NCBI GenBank assembly: GCA_026692885.1
Contig: JAPLNJ010001133.1
Coordinates: 1 to 18,999, forward strand
DNA: 18,999 nt
From: Planctomycetota bacterium
GTDB taxonomy: Bacteria > Planctomycetota > Planctomycetia > Pirellulales > Pirellulaceae
Direction: 5' to 3'
This document shows positions 7,906 through 16,552 of this stretch, one piece after another; within the stretch, counting starts at the first letter, position 1, and every line of letters starts with the position of its first letter. The position numbers and the translations under genes were made by a program. The notes under the pieces were generated by a model. The model was not told where the DNA came from, ran no database searches, and saw nothing but the letters and a program-made list of their open reading frames with translations.

Positions 7906-8808
7906 ATGCAATCTTTGACTCGCCGAGAACTGCTGACGGCGACGGCTGGCGGGCTGGCAGCATCCATCTGGACGGCGCCGCTGGCGGCGCAATTGCCGTC
8001 GTCAGAGGAAGACACGGTGAGGGACCGGCTGTGGCTTTTTGGCAGCCCCACCGGCAGCACGGCGCCCCATACGGGACGCCGGACCGTGATGAGTCCTGCG
8101 GAAGGAGCGCTCTACCTGGGAGTTCCCAACATCACCATGAATCAGGCCAATACGGGAGCGGAAGCGAGCCTCGGCCGGTTCGATTCTCCCTTCGAACAAT
8201 ACGCGGTCGCCCTGCGGCCGTTCAAGCGAGTCCTCTGGGGGCTGGTCGGCTCGGGCGGATTCACGACCGCCGAGGAACGCCAGGAAGGGCTGGAACTAAT
8301 CTCCAAGACGCCCAACTTCGTCGGGGCGCACCTGGATGACTTCTTCACGTCCCAGGCTACCGGCAAACAGGCCGTGCTCACGCTCGAGGAACTGCGCGCG
8401 ATCCGTCAGACCCTAAAAGCGGCGGGGCGGCCGCTGGAGATCTATTCCACGTACTACACCACCCTGCTGAAACTCCCGCTCGACGAATACTTGAAGCTGC
8501 TCGATGGCGTCACCTTCTGGACCTGGAAACCCGATGATCTCGTCGATCTGGACTCGAACGTGGCCAAAGTCAAGCAGGTGGCCCCGCACCTGAAGCTGAT
8601 CTTGGGCTGTTATCTGGTGGATTTCACCAGGAAGACCTCGATCCCGATTCCCGCCATGCAGCGGCAATGTGAGTTTGGACTGGCAGCTCTCCAACAGAAA
8701 CGCATCGAGGGCCTGATGTTTCTCAGCAACGGCGTGATGGACGTCGACTTCGAAGCGGTCGAATGGACGCGCGCGTGGATCCAGAAGGTCGGAGACACGC
8801 GGCTCTGA
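7906..8808 (+). CDS. Tat-exported protein of unknown family
   Basis: A 300-residue protein with a clear Tat signal: SLTRRELLTATAGG, a hydrophobic stretch, and a probable cut after LAAQ or PLAA near residue 28. AAAGGGA at 7891-7897 lies nine bases before the ATG and fixes the start. The mature part opens with RLWLFGSPTGS and has alternating strand- and helix-like segments, with GAHLDDFF (about residue 140), LEIYSTYYT, VTFWTW and LKLILGCYLVDF. That pattern of strand-ending acidic or aromatic residues would suit a TIM-barrel fold of the glycoside-hydrolase or sugar-isomerase kind, but I see no signature that names a family. The gene is intact and free-standing among fragments. Function is not assigned. 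Confidence 0.75.
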   Translation: MQSLTRRELLTATAGGLAASIWTAPLAAQLPSSEEDTVRDRLWLFGSPTGSTAPHTGRRTVMSPAEGALYLGVPNITMNQANTGAEASLGRFDSPFEQYAVALRPFKRVLWGLVGSGGFTTAEERQEGLELISKTPNFVGAHLDDFFTSQATGKQAVLTLEELRAIRQTLKAAGRPLEIYSTYYTTLLKLPLDEYLKLLDGVTFWTWKPDDLVDLDSNVAKVKQVAPHLKLILGCYLVDFTRKTSIPIPAMQRQCEFGLAALQQKRIEGLMFLSNGVMDVDFEAVEWTRAWIQKVGDTRL

Positions 8809-8940
8809 GGCGTCGCCGTCGACGGGCAGCGGCTGGCAAAGTGGATGCACCCAGCGCGCGTCCGCCTCGGCCGCGCCGCAGAGCGCTGCGCAGGCCAGGA
8901 CCGACGCCGCAGAGACGGCCCTCATCACCCGCCGCACGAT
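8809..8940. other. Short non-coding, GC-rich spacer
   Basis: No gene is supported. On the - strand a signal-peptide-like run (MRAVSAASVLACAALCGAAEA from 8925 leftward) can be read, but it continues only into the antisense of the Tat gene. Confidence 0.3.
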
Positions 8941-9090
8941 CGGGTTGCTGTACCTAATCTGGCCTTGCTGGCCGCCTGCTGTCTGGGCGGCACGGCCGCG
9001 GAGGTCGACCGGCCGATCAGCGTCTACATTATGACCGACATGGAGGGCGTGGCCGGAGTGCTCGACTTCGAGCACTGGACCGCGCGAACT
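8941..9090 (+). pseudogene. N-terminal fragment of an exported M55-type D-aminopeptidase
   Basis: The frame reads a hydrophobic leader (NLALLAACCLGGTAA), then RPISVYIMTDMEGVAGVLDFEHW. DMEG (Asp codon 9037) is the start of M55/DppA peptidases, where the Asp and Glu of D-x-E bind zinc and normally follow a short first strand. After HWTAR, around 9085-9090, family resemblance ends and the frame becomes Ser/Thr/Arg-rich. The later His and Glu zinc ligands of the family are not present. No good start codon with a ribosome site precedes the leader. The enzyme, which removes D-amino acids from peptides, is therefore not made here. Confidence 0.55.
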
Positions 9091-9092
9091 GT

Positions 9093-9248
9093 GGGCTGGG
9101 AATCAAGGACATCCAGCCGCTGCCGGTTCTGGTTTACGACAACGACGACCTCAGGGCACCTTTTCGCCACGTCGCGGCGTTCGAGCAGGGGCGTCTCGTG
9201 CTGTGCCGGGAGCCGGTGCCAGCCTGGCTCAGGCCGCTATTGCGGTGA
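9093..9248 (+). pseudogene. Unrecognised 3' gene fragment fused to the M55 relic
   Basis: A different phase from the M55 piece opens at once and reads GLGIKDIQPLPVLVYDND, then DLRAPFRHVAAFEQGRLVL, ending PVPAWLRPLLR at TGA 9246-9248. The amino-acid mix is protein-like, with a hydrophobic beta-strand, a DND turn and an amphipathic end, and it differs from the low-quality translation of the other phases. It has no start of its own. I do not recognise it. The abrupt change at about 9085-9093 looks like a recombination or deletion junction between two unrelated genes. Confidence 0.35.
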
Positions 9249-9337
9249 GCAGAGAACAATGGCACGGCACGAAACACCTCGAAGCTGGCCCTGACAGCTC
9301 AGGGGGCACACGGTCAATGCCGTTTACTTTGAGCGAC

Positions 9338-9401
9338 AAGGCGCTAGCCGCCGGTGAAGACTGGCCGCGTCTTCTCGCCCAAAACCCGCGGCTAGCGCCT
9401 T
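9338..9401. repeat. Perfect 14-bp inverted repeat with nested stem (intergenic palindromic element)
   Basis: Arms AAGGCGCTAGCCGC (9338-9351) and GCGGCTAGCGCCTT (9388-9401) are exact reverse complements. Inside the loop, GAAGAC (9356-9361) and GTCTTC (9369-9374) form a second stem. It lies six bases beyond the stop of the - strand LamG gene, between convergent features, so it could act as a factor-independent-like terminator without a T-tract or as a REP-like element. The GGCGCTAGCCGC core is one I associate with dispersed intergenic repeats in planctomycete genomes; that link is from memory. Confidence 0.75.
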
Positions 9402-9406
9402 GCGGC

Positions 9407-12400
9407 TCACCATGTGTCAAGTGTCAGTTTGACTGGCGAGTTGCCGGCTGGGATGTTGAAGGTCAGTTCCCAGCGCTGCGTGGCAGGGTCGTAGTCGGTC
9501 TGCCAGAAGTCGTTGCCATGGACGCTCTGGTCCAGCCGTTTACCATCGAGATACAAAGCCTGGCCGCGGGGTGACGTGAGGCCGGTGAACGTGATGGGCA
9601 CGTAGCCCAGCCCACCACGGAGCGTGAACTCGGCACGATTGTCCACGGCCCGCATGCGGACCGCGGGATGCAGACGTTCCAACTCGCCAGCCTTGATCTC
9701 GACGCGCCGATCGTTACCCGTGGCCTCGCGGTGGATCATACGCCAGGTGTTTTCCCACTGGCCAAGGGTTGCCCGCAGCGCCTCGTTGGGCCCGTAGTAG
9801 TCTTTGGCGAACTGGGGCATGACGATGTGCTCGATGGTGGCTTCGACAAAGTCGCCGGGCTCCAAGCGGGTGATGCCGGGCGGCGGGACAAGATCGACAG
9901 TCGAGGTATCCGCACCACGCGCCCGGACGCCCCGCTCGGCCACCCACGGTGTGGCCTGCTTGCCACCCAGCCGCGCATCCCAGGAGCGAATGACCAAGCC
10001 ACGATTGGCCCAGGCACCTTGTTCGTCTTGCCCGGCCCGCGAGACGGCTTCGTGCAACGAGATCCAGGGCACGCGCCCCGTGCATTCCATGGGTTGGGTG
10101 CGGTAGGTGTCGCCGCCCCACTGCGTATCCCACTGGCGCACCAGCCCCGTTTCGTTGCCCAGGGCCAATTTGCGTTCGCCCGTGTAGCCGTAGGTGTCCG
10201 CTCCGATCTGGAAGATGACGAATCTCGCGAAGTCGCTCGCTTCCTTCACGTCCATACGCAGGCGGTAAGTGCCACGCACCACATCATCGGATCGGCAAAG
10301 GCTGACGGTGGCGGCGTGTTCGATGGTCCTGCCGCTGTGGCCCGCGTAAGTCACTTCCGTCAGGCAGGGGCCCTGACGCTCGTAGGCCGTACGCATTCTT
10401 CCAGGAAAGACGCGTTTTCCAGCGGAGTCGAACAGGCGGAAGAAATCACCGCCGCCCACATTGTGCGTCCAATTCCAAGAGAGGTTGCGGTTCATGGACC
10501 GGACCATGACCGGGCGCACGTCGAGGATCGCGGCCTGGGCCTGAGCTTGGTCGGGCTCGTAGCAGATACTCTCGCCCCAGCAACCGAGAGCCGACTGATC
10601 CCACAGTTGATTACTGCCCCAGCCGATCAGACAAAGCTGCGCGTGGGAGGCTGCGGCCACTCCGCCCCAGTGGCCGTAGGCGAGCGACAGTTCCAGATGG
10701 ACCGTGGCACCGGGAGGCAGACGCACTTGGGAGAATCCGTGGAACCACGCACCCGCATAGACTCCGCCTTCCGGACGGGCGTGCCAGTTTTTGCTGAGCT
10801 GTACCGGGATGCCGGTGGGATTGCCGACGGTATCTCGCAAGACGGCCGATACACCCGTGATGGGCGAGCCGATGGGCAGGCGGATACCGGAACCGTTTTT
10901 CTCGAAGAGCAGCCGGACCGTCTGCTCGGCGGTGTCCGGATTGGTCAGCACCAACTGCACCCGCTCGATGGCGTCGTTCTGCTTTTCGGGCCCGCCCGGT
11001 GGCACCACGGGGACGATGCCATCCAAGTTCACTCGGTGCCAGCCGCGGGCCGCGTCGTAGTCCACGGGTCGTGCGGCTCCGCCTGGCACCTCGGCGGCCT
11101 GGACCGTCACCGGCCGGGCAGATTCCTGGGGCTGCGGCGTCCCGGGCAGCAGGGACACGAACACCTCGTGCCAGTCGGTGGCCCCCCACGTCTCTCCGGC
11201 AGGCAACTCCCAACGCTGGTGCTGGACGCCCTGTGCCGTGGTCAGGCGGACTTCCATGGCCGCGTCTCGCCAGTCCTCGGCCGGTTTCGACAGGGCAGCG
11301 CGGCCCTCCGCACGGAAACTCCACGCGCGGACCGGTTTCACGCTCGGGTGCTCCACCTTGGGCTTGGCGGCCCGCTCGCGCACCTCGGCGGGGGTCAGGG
11401 CTTGGTCATAAATCCGAATCTCGTCCACGGCGCCCCGGAAATGGTAGCCGTCGCCGCAATTGTCCTGCCGCCGACCGAACGCCAGACCTTGACGTCCCGG
11501 CACGCGTTTGCGGCCGATCTGCTTTTCCCCCGAGGCGGCACCGTTGACGTACAGCCGTAGCGTATCGCCGTCGTAACTCATCGCCAGATGGTTCCAGGCC
11601 TCGAGCTGCAGGGAGGGCTGGCGTTGGGCGTCGACAACAAACGCGTTTTCACGACCACCTCCGATGTTGATCCTCGCCTGCAACACGCCGTTCAACAGCA
11701 CAAGGCCGTAGTTGCCCTCGGCCTCTTCGTGATGATTCTTGCAGACCAGCCACGGGAAGGTGCGTTCCGACGCCTGGTAGTCCGTGGGAACAAAGGCCCA
11801 GAACTCGAGCGTGAACCGTTCCGGGTCCAACTCCGGGCTGTGCGGGATCTCCAGGTGGTTTGTGCCATCCAGACCGAAACCGCCGCCGATACGGCCGAAG
11901 CAAGCGTCGCCCGCGGGAATCGGCTTGCGCCCCGGCCGGGCCGCCAGAATCAGGGCGAGGCGATCCGGCCAAGCCACCGTCTCGAACCTCGCCTCGACAT
12001 TCAGTCGCGCACCGTCGGTGGCCGTGAAGACCAGATCCGTCACATCCGCCCGTTGCATGAACCGCCCCGACTCGATTATTCGAGGACCGGTGAAGTTGGT
12101 CCACTTGCCGCCCGCCGTGCAGCGGTAGGGCCGGCCATTGGCTGTCATGGTCAGCGCCAAGTCGGCGGCAGGCAGGCTCTGCCAAGCACGGTTGTCCGCA
12201 CGGGCACACGCGGTGTAACCCAGGCCCGCGGGCACAGGCCCGAGATGCGAAATCCGCAGCGTTTCGGTGTCCAGTGCCAGCGCATAGCGCCCGGTCTGAA
12301 GGCAACGCGTCCACGGTGCCTCTGGCGTGTGCGCAGGAAACCCCTCGGCCCACCACATCAGCGTGTAGTCTTCCACGCGAGGCATTTCGCACAGTTGCGG

Positions 12401-12547
12401 TGTTCGAAGATCCGCGTCTCCGCGCGGAGCCGACTGTTCTGCCGCGAAAGCGAACACCGCACATGTGAAACAGGCGACCATTCCTGAAGCCAGAGCAGAC
12501 AGCGCCCACGCCTCGACGATGGAAGGAACACAGGATCTGGTTTTCAT
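9407..12547 (-). CDS. Large exported LamG-domain protein
   Basis: A protein of 1,046 residues when started at the ATG 12547 (MKTRSCVPS). An in-frame GTG 103 codons upstream is possible, but the upstream residues are Arg/Gln-rich and unlike a protein. MKTR leads into a signal peptide with a hydrophobic core near residues 15-35, ending AFAA. Residues 40-215 are a beta-rich region (MWWAEGFP, GRPYRCTAGGKW). A LamG/concanavalin-like domain spans about 218-393, with LDGTNHLEIP, FTLEFWAF, WNHLAMSYDGDTLRLYVNG and the closing DEIRIYDQALTPAEV. The remaining 650 residues are beta-rich with many Trp and Gly and no catalytic motif I know. Such proteins are common in planctomycetes and probably bind or process polysaccharide outside the cytoplasm. 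The gene is open throughout and ends just before the palindrome at 9401. Confidence 0.8.
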   Translation of the reverse strand: MKTRSCVPSIVEAWALSALASGMVACFTCAVFAFAAEQSAPRGDADLRTPQLCEMPRVEDYTLMWWAEGFPAHTPEAPWTRCLQTGRYALALDTETLRISHLGPVPAGLGYTACARADNRAWQSLPAADLALTMTANGRPYRCTAGGKWTNFTGPRIIESGRFMQRADVTDLVFTATDGARLNVEARFETVAWPDRLALILAARPGRKPIPAGDACFGRIGGGFGLDGTNHLEIPHSPELDPERFTLEFWAFVPTDYQASERTFPWLVCKNHHEEAEGNYGLVLLNGVLQARINIGGGRENAFVVDAQRQPSLQLEAWNHLAMSYDGDTLRLYVNGAASGEKQIGRKRVPGRQGLAFGRRQDNCGDGYHFRGAVDEIRIYDQALTPAEVRERAAKPKVEHPSVKPVRAWSFRAEGRAALSKPAEDWRDAAMEVRLTTAQGVQHQRWELPAGETWGATDWHEVFVSLLPGTPQPQESARPVTVQAAEVPGGAARPVDYDAARGWHRVNLDGIVPVVPPGGPEKQNDAIERVQLVLTNPDTAEQTVRLLFEKNGSGIRLPIGSPITGVSAVLRDTVGNPTGIPVQLSKNWHARPEGGVYAGAWFHGFSQVRLPPGATVHLELSLAYGHWGGVAAASHAQLCLIGWGSNQLWDQSALGCWGESICYEPDQAQAQAAILDVRPVMVRSMNRNLSWNWTHNVGGGDFFRLFDSAGKRVFPGRMRTAYERQGPCLTEVTYAGHSGRTIEHAATVSLCRSDDVVRGTYRLRMDVKEASDFARFVIFQIGADTYGYTGERKLALGNETGLVRQWDTQWGGDTYRTQPMECTGRVPWISLHEAVSRAGQDEQGAWANRGLVIRSWDARLGGKQATPWVAERGVRARGADTSTVDLVPPPGITRLEPGDFVEATIEHIVMPQFAKDYYGPNEALRATLGQWENTWRMIHREATGNDRRVEIKAGELERLHPAVRMRAVDNRAEFTLRGGLGYVPITFTGLTSPRGQALYLDGKRLDQSVHGNDFWQTDYDPATQRWELTFNIPAGNSPVKLTLDTW

Positions 12548-12645
12548 TGGTCGCTTCTTGTTGGATGGTTCACCTTGGGCTTGATGAGCTTCACCGCGGC
12601 GTTGTTCGATTGCCTCGCACCGGGCGTGCCTGCTTCGCTGATTGC

Positions 12646-13386
12646 TCAGGATTCCAGGACGACCCAGAGATGGTGGAGCTCGATCGTAGGTGTCACGCAT
12701 TCGTGACGGCGTTGGTGCCTGGAGACGGAGAAGGCGGTCCGGTTGCCGTCGTTGACCTGGAGCGGCTGAAGCCTGTCCGCGCTGCTCCAAACACAACCAT
12801 CGGTGCTCGTGACGCCCGTCAAATCGTTGACCCAACCGTTGATCGCCCCGTGCCAATGACCCGGTGAGAGCCTTTCGATGTAGCCGACCATCGCGGCGGT
12901 TTCGACCTTGTTGCCGTGCAAGCCGAGCTTGAATCGCTGCATGCCGCCGGTTGGGCCGCCGCTGGATCGATCGGTCCCCGTGACGTATTCGCGCTCGCGG
13001 TCTTTGCTGGGACCTGGCAGACGCTTGGCTTCGATAACGAGAAACGGTTCGTAGATCGAATAGGGACGGACTCCGATCAGCGTCGTTTCCTCGGTGCCAT
13101 GAACTCCCATGTCCACGGTGCGCGTTCCTGACTGCGGGGATTCGTGCTTGAATCGCGCCATCGGCAGATCAGTCCTTGATCGGCGGTCGAGGAAATCGCA
13201 AAGCGATGAATTGAGCCTCTTTTCGGAGTTCTGCTTCGGTCGCTGCGGGTCATCGCGCCAAGCCGGCAGCTGACGGCGGATGAAAGCCAGTGTTTGGGGG
13301 ACAAGGCCGTCGTCTGCCGACGGTCCAGATGCCAGACGGCCGTTTGCACCTGCGTGTGAGCTGGGTTGGCGAGCCATCGTCACCAT
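12646..13386 (-). CDS. PD-(D/E)XK-type restriction endonuclease partner of the methyltransferase
   Basis: A 246-residue protein. The nuclease core is read as Glu55 (NSEKRLNSSLCDFL), Asp92 (RTVDMGV), and Glu119-Ala-Lys121 (FLVIEAKRLP): an E...D...ExK series as in PD-(D/E)XK enzymes. It is followed by KDREREYVTG and GGMQRFKLG, which read like a QxxxY-type helix region of restriction nucleases. The ATG at 13386 overlaps the methyltransferase stop by seven bases (GGATGGTGA), so translation is coupled; a second ATG at 13377 is possible. The upstream gene is an adenine methyltransferase, so the natural reading is a restriction-modification pair with this as the cutting subunit. It could instead act only with the methyltransferase as one complex. 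The fold call rests on motifs only. Confidence 0.65.
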   Translation of the reverse strand: MVTMARQPSSHAGANGRLASGPSADDGLVPQTLAFIRRQLPAWRDDPQRPKQNSEKRLNSSLCDFLDRRSRTDLPMARFKHESPQSGTRTVDMGVHGTEETTLIGVRPYSIYEPFLVIEAKRLPGPSKDREREYVTGTDRSSGGPTGGMQRFKLGLHGNKVETAAMVGYIERLSPGHWHGAINGWVNDLTGVTSTDGCVWSSADRLQPLQVNDGNRTAFSVSRHQRRHECVTPTIELHHLWVVLES

Positions 13387-16250
13387 CCTTGCTCGCGCAG
13401 ATCGATCAGCGTGTCGTCAGCATCGCGGATGGCTGTCGAGCGAATCCAGTATCTCAGCCGATTCGGCTTCACGATCAGGATGACGTTGCTTTCGTAGTAC
13501 CGGACAACGCGTACCGTCCGAAGCGACTCACGGCTTTGGTCGTAGACTAGCCGGTGCAGTGCATCCTCGCAGTCCTGACCCAGCCATGAAACGTCTGGCC
13601 TGTCGCCGAAATAGAACGGCTGCGCGATGAGGCCATTCAAAGGGACGGCGTCAGCCGCTTGCAAGTTACGATAGAGGCTGCCGAGCATCTGGACGTAGAG
13701 CGACGAGTATTCTCGGACGTCATCCTTGGTCGCCGCCTTCTTCAGCAGGTCCGAGTCCTGACCGAGTCGCACGAAGTCGGTCATGTGATTGAGAACGTCT
13801 TCTTTGAGGGCGTCTTCCCAGAAGGCGAGGTCGAGTTCGGAGGGATCGTCGGGAAACGGCAACCGGTCAATGTCCTGCTTGAGGATCGACGTCGCCTTTC
13901 CGATCAATGCCTGTGTTCCGTTGATAGTGCAGCAGAATTGGTAGAAGCGTTTGCGGGCTTGCAGCAGGGTGAAAACTGCGACGAGTTCGGTTCGCTGCTC
14001 CGGCGGTGCATGGATACCGACGATCTTGTCGCGATAGGCAAGCGAGCTATGGTCCCAGAAGGCGATGGGAAGTGATGCGTGCTCTTTGATGAGAACCAGC
14101 GGTGGGGCAAATCGATCGGGATTGCGAGGTGCTTCGAAATGCGTTTCCGTTACCCGCTCAATCAGGTTTTCATCGATACTGTCCTCGGTGAAAGCAGGAG
14201 TCGGCAACAGGGGGCTGTCAGTGAGGAACTTGGCCTCGATCGCTCGGTTTCCAACGATGAAGCCTTCGCCATATTCCCAGTTCTTGTCGCCGACGAAATC
14301 CGCGAGCGTCCTAAAGCGTCGAATACGTTCCGAGATCTCCTGCAACCGTCCACCACCGAGCAATCCAATTCGCCAAACGAATGGATTCTCCAGCGTCTGC
14401 CGTTGCGAGATCACATGCCAGTCATAGTGGTCGATCTCAAAAGCAATCCGCTCCGAAGCGGAATAGGTGCGGCGAAACGTCAGATGATTGACCGGCCCGT
14501 TGGCAAGCGGCTCTTGCACTGCGTGCCATGCAATCGTCTTGGGATCGGCCCCTTCGTACATGCCGCGCATCGAGACGAAGTCGAACGCTGAATCGAGACG
14601 CGCCAGGCTCATGAGATGCTGGCGAAACGCCCCGGTCTTGCTGTTGTAGAGCAGTCCGTGCGGCTGAATCAGGCACAGCGATCCACCAGGGGAAAGTGAC
14701 CGCAGACCTTGTTCAAGGAACAGATAGGCCACTTGCTTGTCTGGCAGTCTTGGCTGACTCTTGGGGCGTGCCTTATCGACCGCTTTTGCAGCCGGAGTCA
14801 GCTTCGATTCAAACGGCGGATTGCCCACCACGATGTCGAACGTCTTTGGCCAGGCGTGATTGGCGCTGTCGGCCAACGTCGCAGTGTCAAAGAAGTCGCC
14901 CTCTCTCAGATTCCGCCCACGAAGTTTGTCGAGTTTCAAGCTCCTCCAGATAACCGGAGGCTCCAGCGCATCGCACACCGCGAGTGCCAGACTGAACGCC
15001 GTAAGGTCCACCGCGCCCGTTTCCAGTTCCACTCCGTGAATCGACCTGGCAAGAATCTCTTTCAAATCGTCGACCGTCGGCTTTTGCCAACAATTGCGGC
15101 TTCGCCAGTGAATCACGAGTCGCTTGAAAGCGCCGACCAGAAAGATGCCGGAACCGCACGCTGGATCGAGCACCTTTTCCTTGCCGGTCAGGCGGTCGTA
15201 GGGCATGACCTGATCGAGGAGCAGCGCGGCGAGAAAAGGCGGCGTGTAAACGGCTCCATGTCCCGTGACGAAGCGTTGGTAGAGCCGGCTAATGACTTCG
15301 ACGGGAATGTGCTGGAACGAGAACAGTTCCCAGAAGTGCTGTTGACCACCCAGCGTCTTGGCTTCGACCAGTTCTGTGAAGTGCCTCAGTTCAGCCTGAG
15401 TGAGTTGCTGGCCATCGTCGCCGAGCGAGAACACGTCGCCGTTGAATTTCCTCTCGAAATATCGGAGCAGCTTGCTGACTTCCTCAACCGTCCCCATCCG
15501 CAGCATGTCCCGGAACGACCTGGCTCCCGCGTGAAAGCGGCCGAAGTGCCCCGGCGGAAAAACGCCGCGGTCTTCCAGGTACTTGATCAACACCGTCAGC
15601 ACCAGCAAGCGGCGGCGCAGCGGCTTGTTCGCGCCGTCGAGTTCCTTGTCCGCTTCGACAATCGCCTGAATCAGGCTGCGATGTGCCGCCGCGTCATCCT
15701 TGGCCAGTTTTTGGTTTTCTGGGTCGTCCCAGAAAGTCCCTTCCGCCAATCGGTAGCCCGAAAAACGTTTCGCCAACGCGTCGGAGATGTCTGCCGCAGT
15801 GACCAGCGTCTGTTGCGGCGATTCGTTCGCAGCATGAATCGTCTCGGCTGGCTGATATCGGACTCTGGCTTCATTGTCGCTGGCATCCCAAAAGTCGGGC
15901 TTCCGAGCACAGCTCAGGATGTCGACTCGGGTGGGCCAGGCGACATAAATCAGGGGCGCGACGCCATGCAGCCACAGCTTGTGATGCAGTCCGGCCAAGT
16001 CGTCTTCGGTCAGATTCTGTCGCGAGTTGTCGACGACATAAGCCGCGACTTGCGACGAACGAGCGTCTTCGCCCTGCGCACCATTGAACCGGCGAAAGAA
16101 GACGAAGTCGATGTGCCGGAAAGTCTCCGCCTGCAACAGGATCGCGCGCTCGTGAGGATCATCCACCGACGTGTGTTCGCGCACCGCCACAAGCCCGTCG
16201 AGCGGCTGATTCTTCGTGTCAATCAGGTCCACAAGCTCCAGCGAACGCAC
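13380..16250 (-). CDS. Eco57I-like N6-adenine DNA methyltransferase of a restriction-modification system
   Basis: A 956-residue protein. Motif X-like GAVYTPPFLA leads into motif I DPACGSGIF (Asp362) for S-adenosylmethionine. Motif IV is VVGNPPF (Asn477-Phe480), the NPPF form of adenine-N6 enzymes. KQVAYLFLEQGLRSLSPGG and LIQPHGLLYN follow, as in Eco57I-type and other gamma-class enzymes. The N-terminal 340 residues are helical and charged (HIDFVFFRRFNG, AYVVDNSRQNL); the C-terminal part (about 620-900) would hold target recognition. The start is GTG at 16248-16250, fixed by GGGAGG five bases upstream. It overlaps the nuclease gene and must precede it in one transcript. Length is above a simple methyltransferase and near type IIG size, so a built-in nuclease domain is possible, but no N-terminal PD-(D/E)XK motif is clear to me. 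Confidence 0.85.
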   Translation of the reverse strand: MRSLELVDLIDTKNQPLDGLVAVREHTSVDDPHERAILLQAETFRHIDFVFFRRFNGAQGEDARSSQVAAYVVDNSRQNLTEDDLAGLHHKLWLHGVAPLIYVAWPTRVDILSCARKPDFWDASDNEARVRYQPAETIHAANESPQQTLVTAADISDALAKRFSGYRLAEGTFWDDPENQKLAKDDAAAHRSLIQAIVEADKELDGANKPLRRRLLVLTVLIKYLEDRGVFPPGHFGRFHAGARSFRDMLRMGTVEEVSKLLRYFERKFNGDVFSLGDDGQQLTQAELRHFTELVEAKTLGGQQHFWELFSFQHIPVEVISRLYQRFVTGHGAVYTPPFLAALLLDQVMPYDRLTGKEKVLDPACGSGIFLVGAFKRLVIHWRSRNCWQKPTVDDLKEILARSIHGVELETGAVDLTAFSLALAVCDALEPPVIWRSLKLDKLRGRNLREGDFFDTATLADSANHAWPKTFDIVVGNPPFESKLTPAAKAVDKARPKSQPRLPDKQVAYLFLEQGLRSLSPGGSLCLIQPHGLLYNSKTGAFRQHLMSLARLDSAFDFVSMRGMYEGADPKTIAWHAVQEPLANGPVNHLTFRRTYSASERIAFEIDHYDWHVISQRQTLENPFVWRIGLLGGGRLQEISERIRRFRTLADFVGDKNWEYGEGFIVGNRAIEAKFLTDSPLLPTPAFTEDSIDENLIERVTETHFEAPRNPDRFAPPLVLIKEHASLPIAFWDHSSLAYRDKIVGIHAPPEQRTELVAVFTLLQARKRFYQFCCTINGTQALIGKATSILKQDIDRLPFPDDPSELDLAFWEDALKEDVLNHMTDFVRLGQDSDLLKKAATKDDVREYSSLYVQMLGSLYRNLQAADAVPLNGLIAQPFYFGDRPDVSWLGQDCEDALHRLVYDQSRESLRTVRVVRYYESNVILIVKPNRLRYWIRSTAIRDADDTLIDLREQGW

Positions 16251-16552
16251 GAAAGCCTCCCTTCTTCGGCCTAGCCGCTCGGCGCAACGTCACCGAGCCG
16301 TTTTCTGAGGCGCAGGCTCGTCCAAACTGTCTGCGGGATATTCTGAAGGGTCACATGCTGATTTGCCAGATGCCGAGAGTTAAACTGCGCAGTTTGGCGA
16401 GCTTTTCGGTCGCTGTGCAGATTGGATTGTCGGAAAGAGATCGGGAGTGCCCGTGCTTGCGGATGCCCGGGGGGGGAATCTCGCGATGGCGAAGCGGCGG
16501 TAGTTCTCCAGGCTTCCCATACCAGTGCCGTTTCCAGTTCGCAAGTTCCGCG
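16251..16552. other. Intergenic region between sulfatase and methyltransferase genes
   Basis: No gene is supported here. It holds the GGGAGG ribosome site of the methyltransferase at its left end, a perfect 14-base palindrome at 16382-16395 and a run of eight G at 16469-16476. Promoter and operator elements of the methyltransferase should lie here, but no confident -35/-10 pair was found. Confidence 0.5.
16382..16395. promoter_or_regulatory. Perfect 14-bp palindrome, possible operator or terminator stem
   Basis: AAACTGCGCAGTTT is fully self-complementary. It lies 132 bases upstream of the methyltransferase GTG and 158 bases after the sulfatase stop. As a dyad it could bind a dimeric regulator of the RM genes; a hairpin would have no loop, so a DNA-level role is more likely than an RNA terminator. 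No regulator gene is present nearby. Confidence 0.35.

Noticed and set aside
8413..9075. Long - strand reading with a signal-peptide-like start at 8925
   Set aside because: Most of it is antisense to the intact Tat-exported gene, and Ala-rich runs arise easily in GC-rich antisense.
9668..11560. 630-codon + strand open frame across the LamG gene
   Set aside because: Antisense shadow in GC-rich DNA; the opposite strand has a signal peptide and a LamG domain.
14709..16274. 521-codon + strand open frame
   Set aside because: Antisense to the methyltransferase, whose motifs I and IV are clear.
16469..16476. Run of eight G as a phase-variable tract
   Set aside because: It is intergenic and not placed between recognisable promoter elements; a similar run at 17537-17544 lies inside the intact sulfatase gene.
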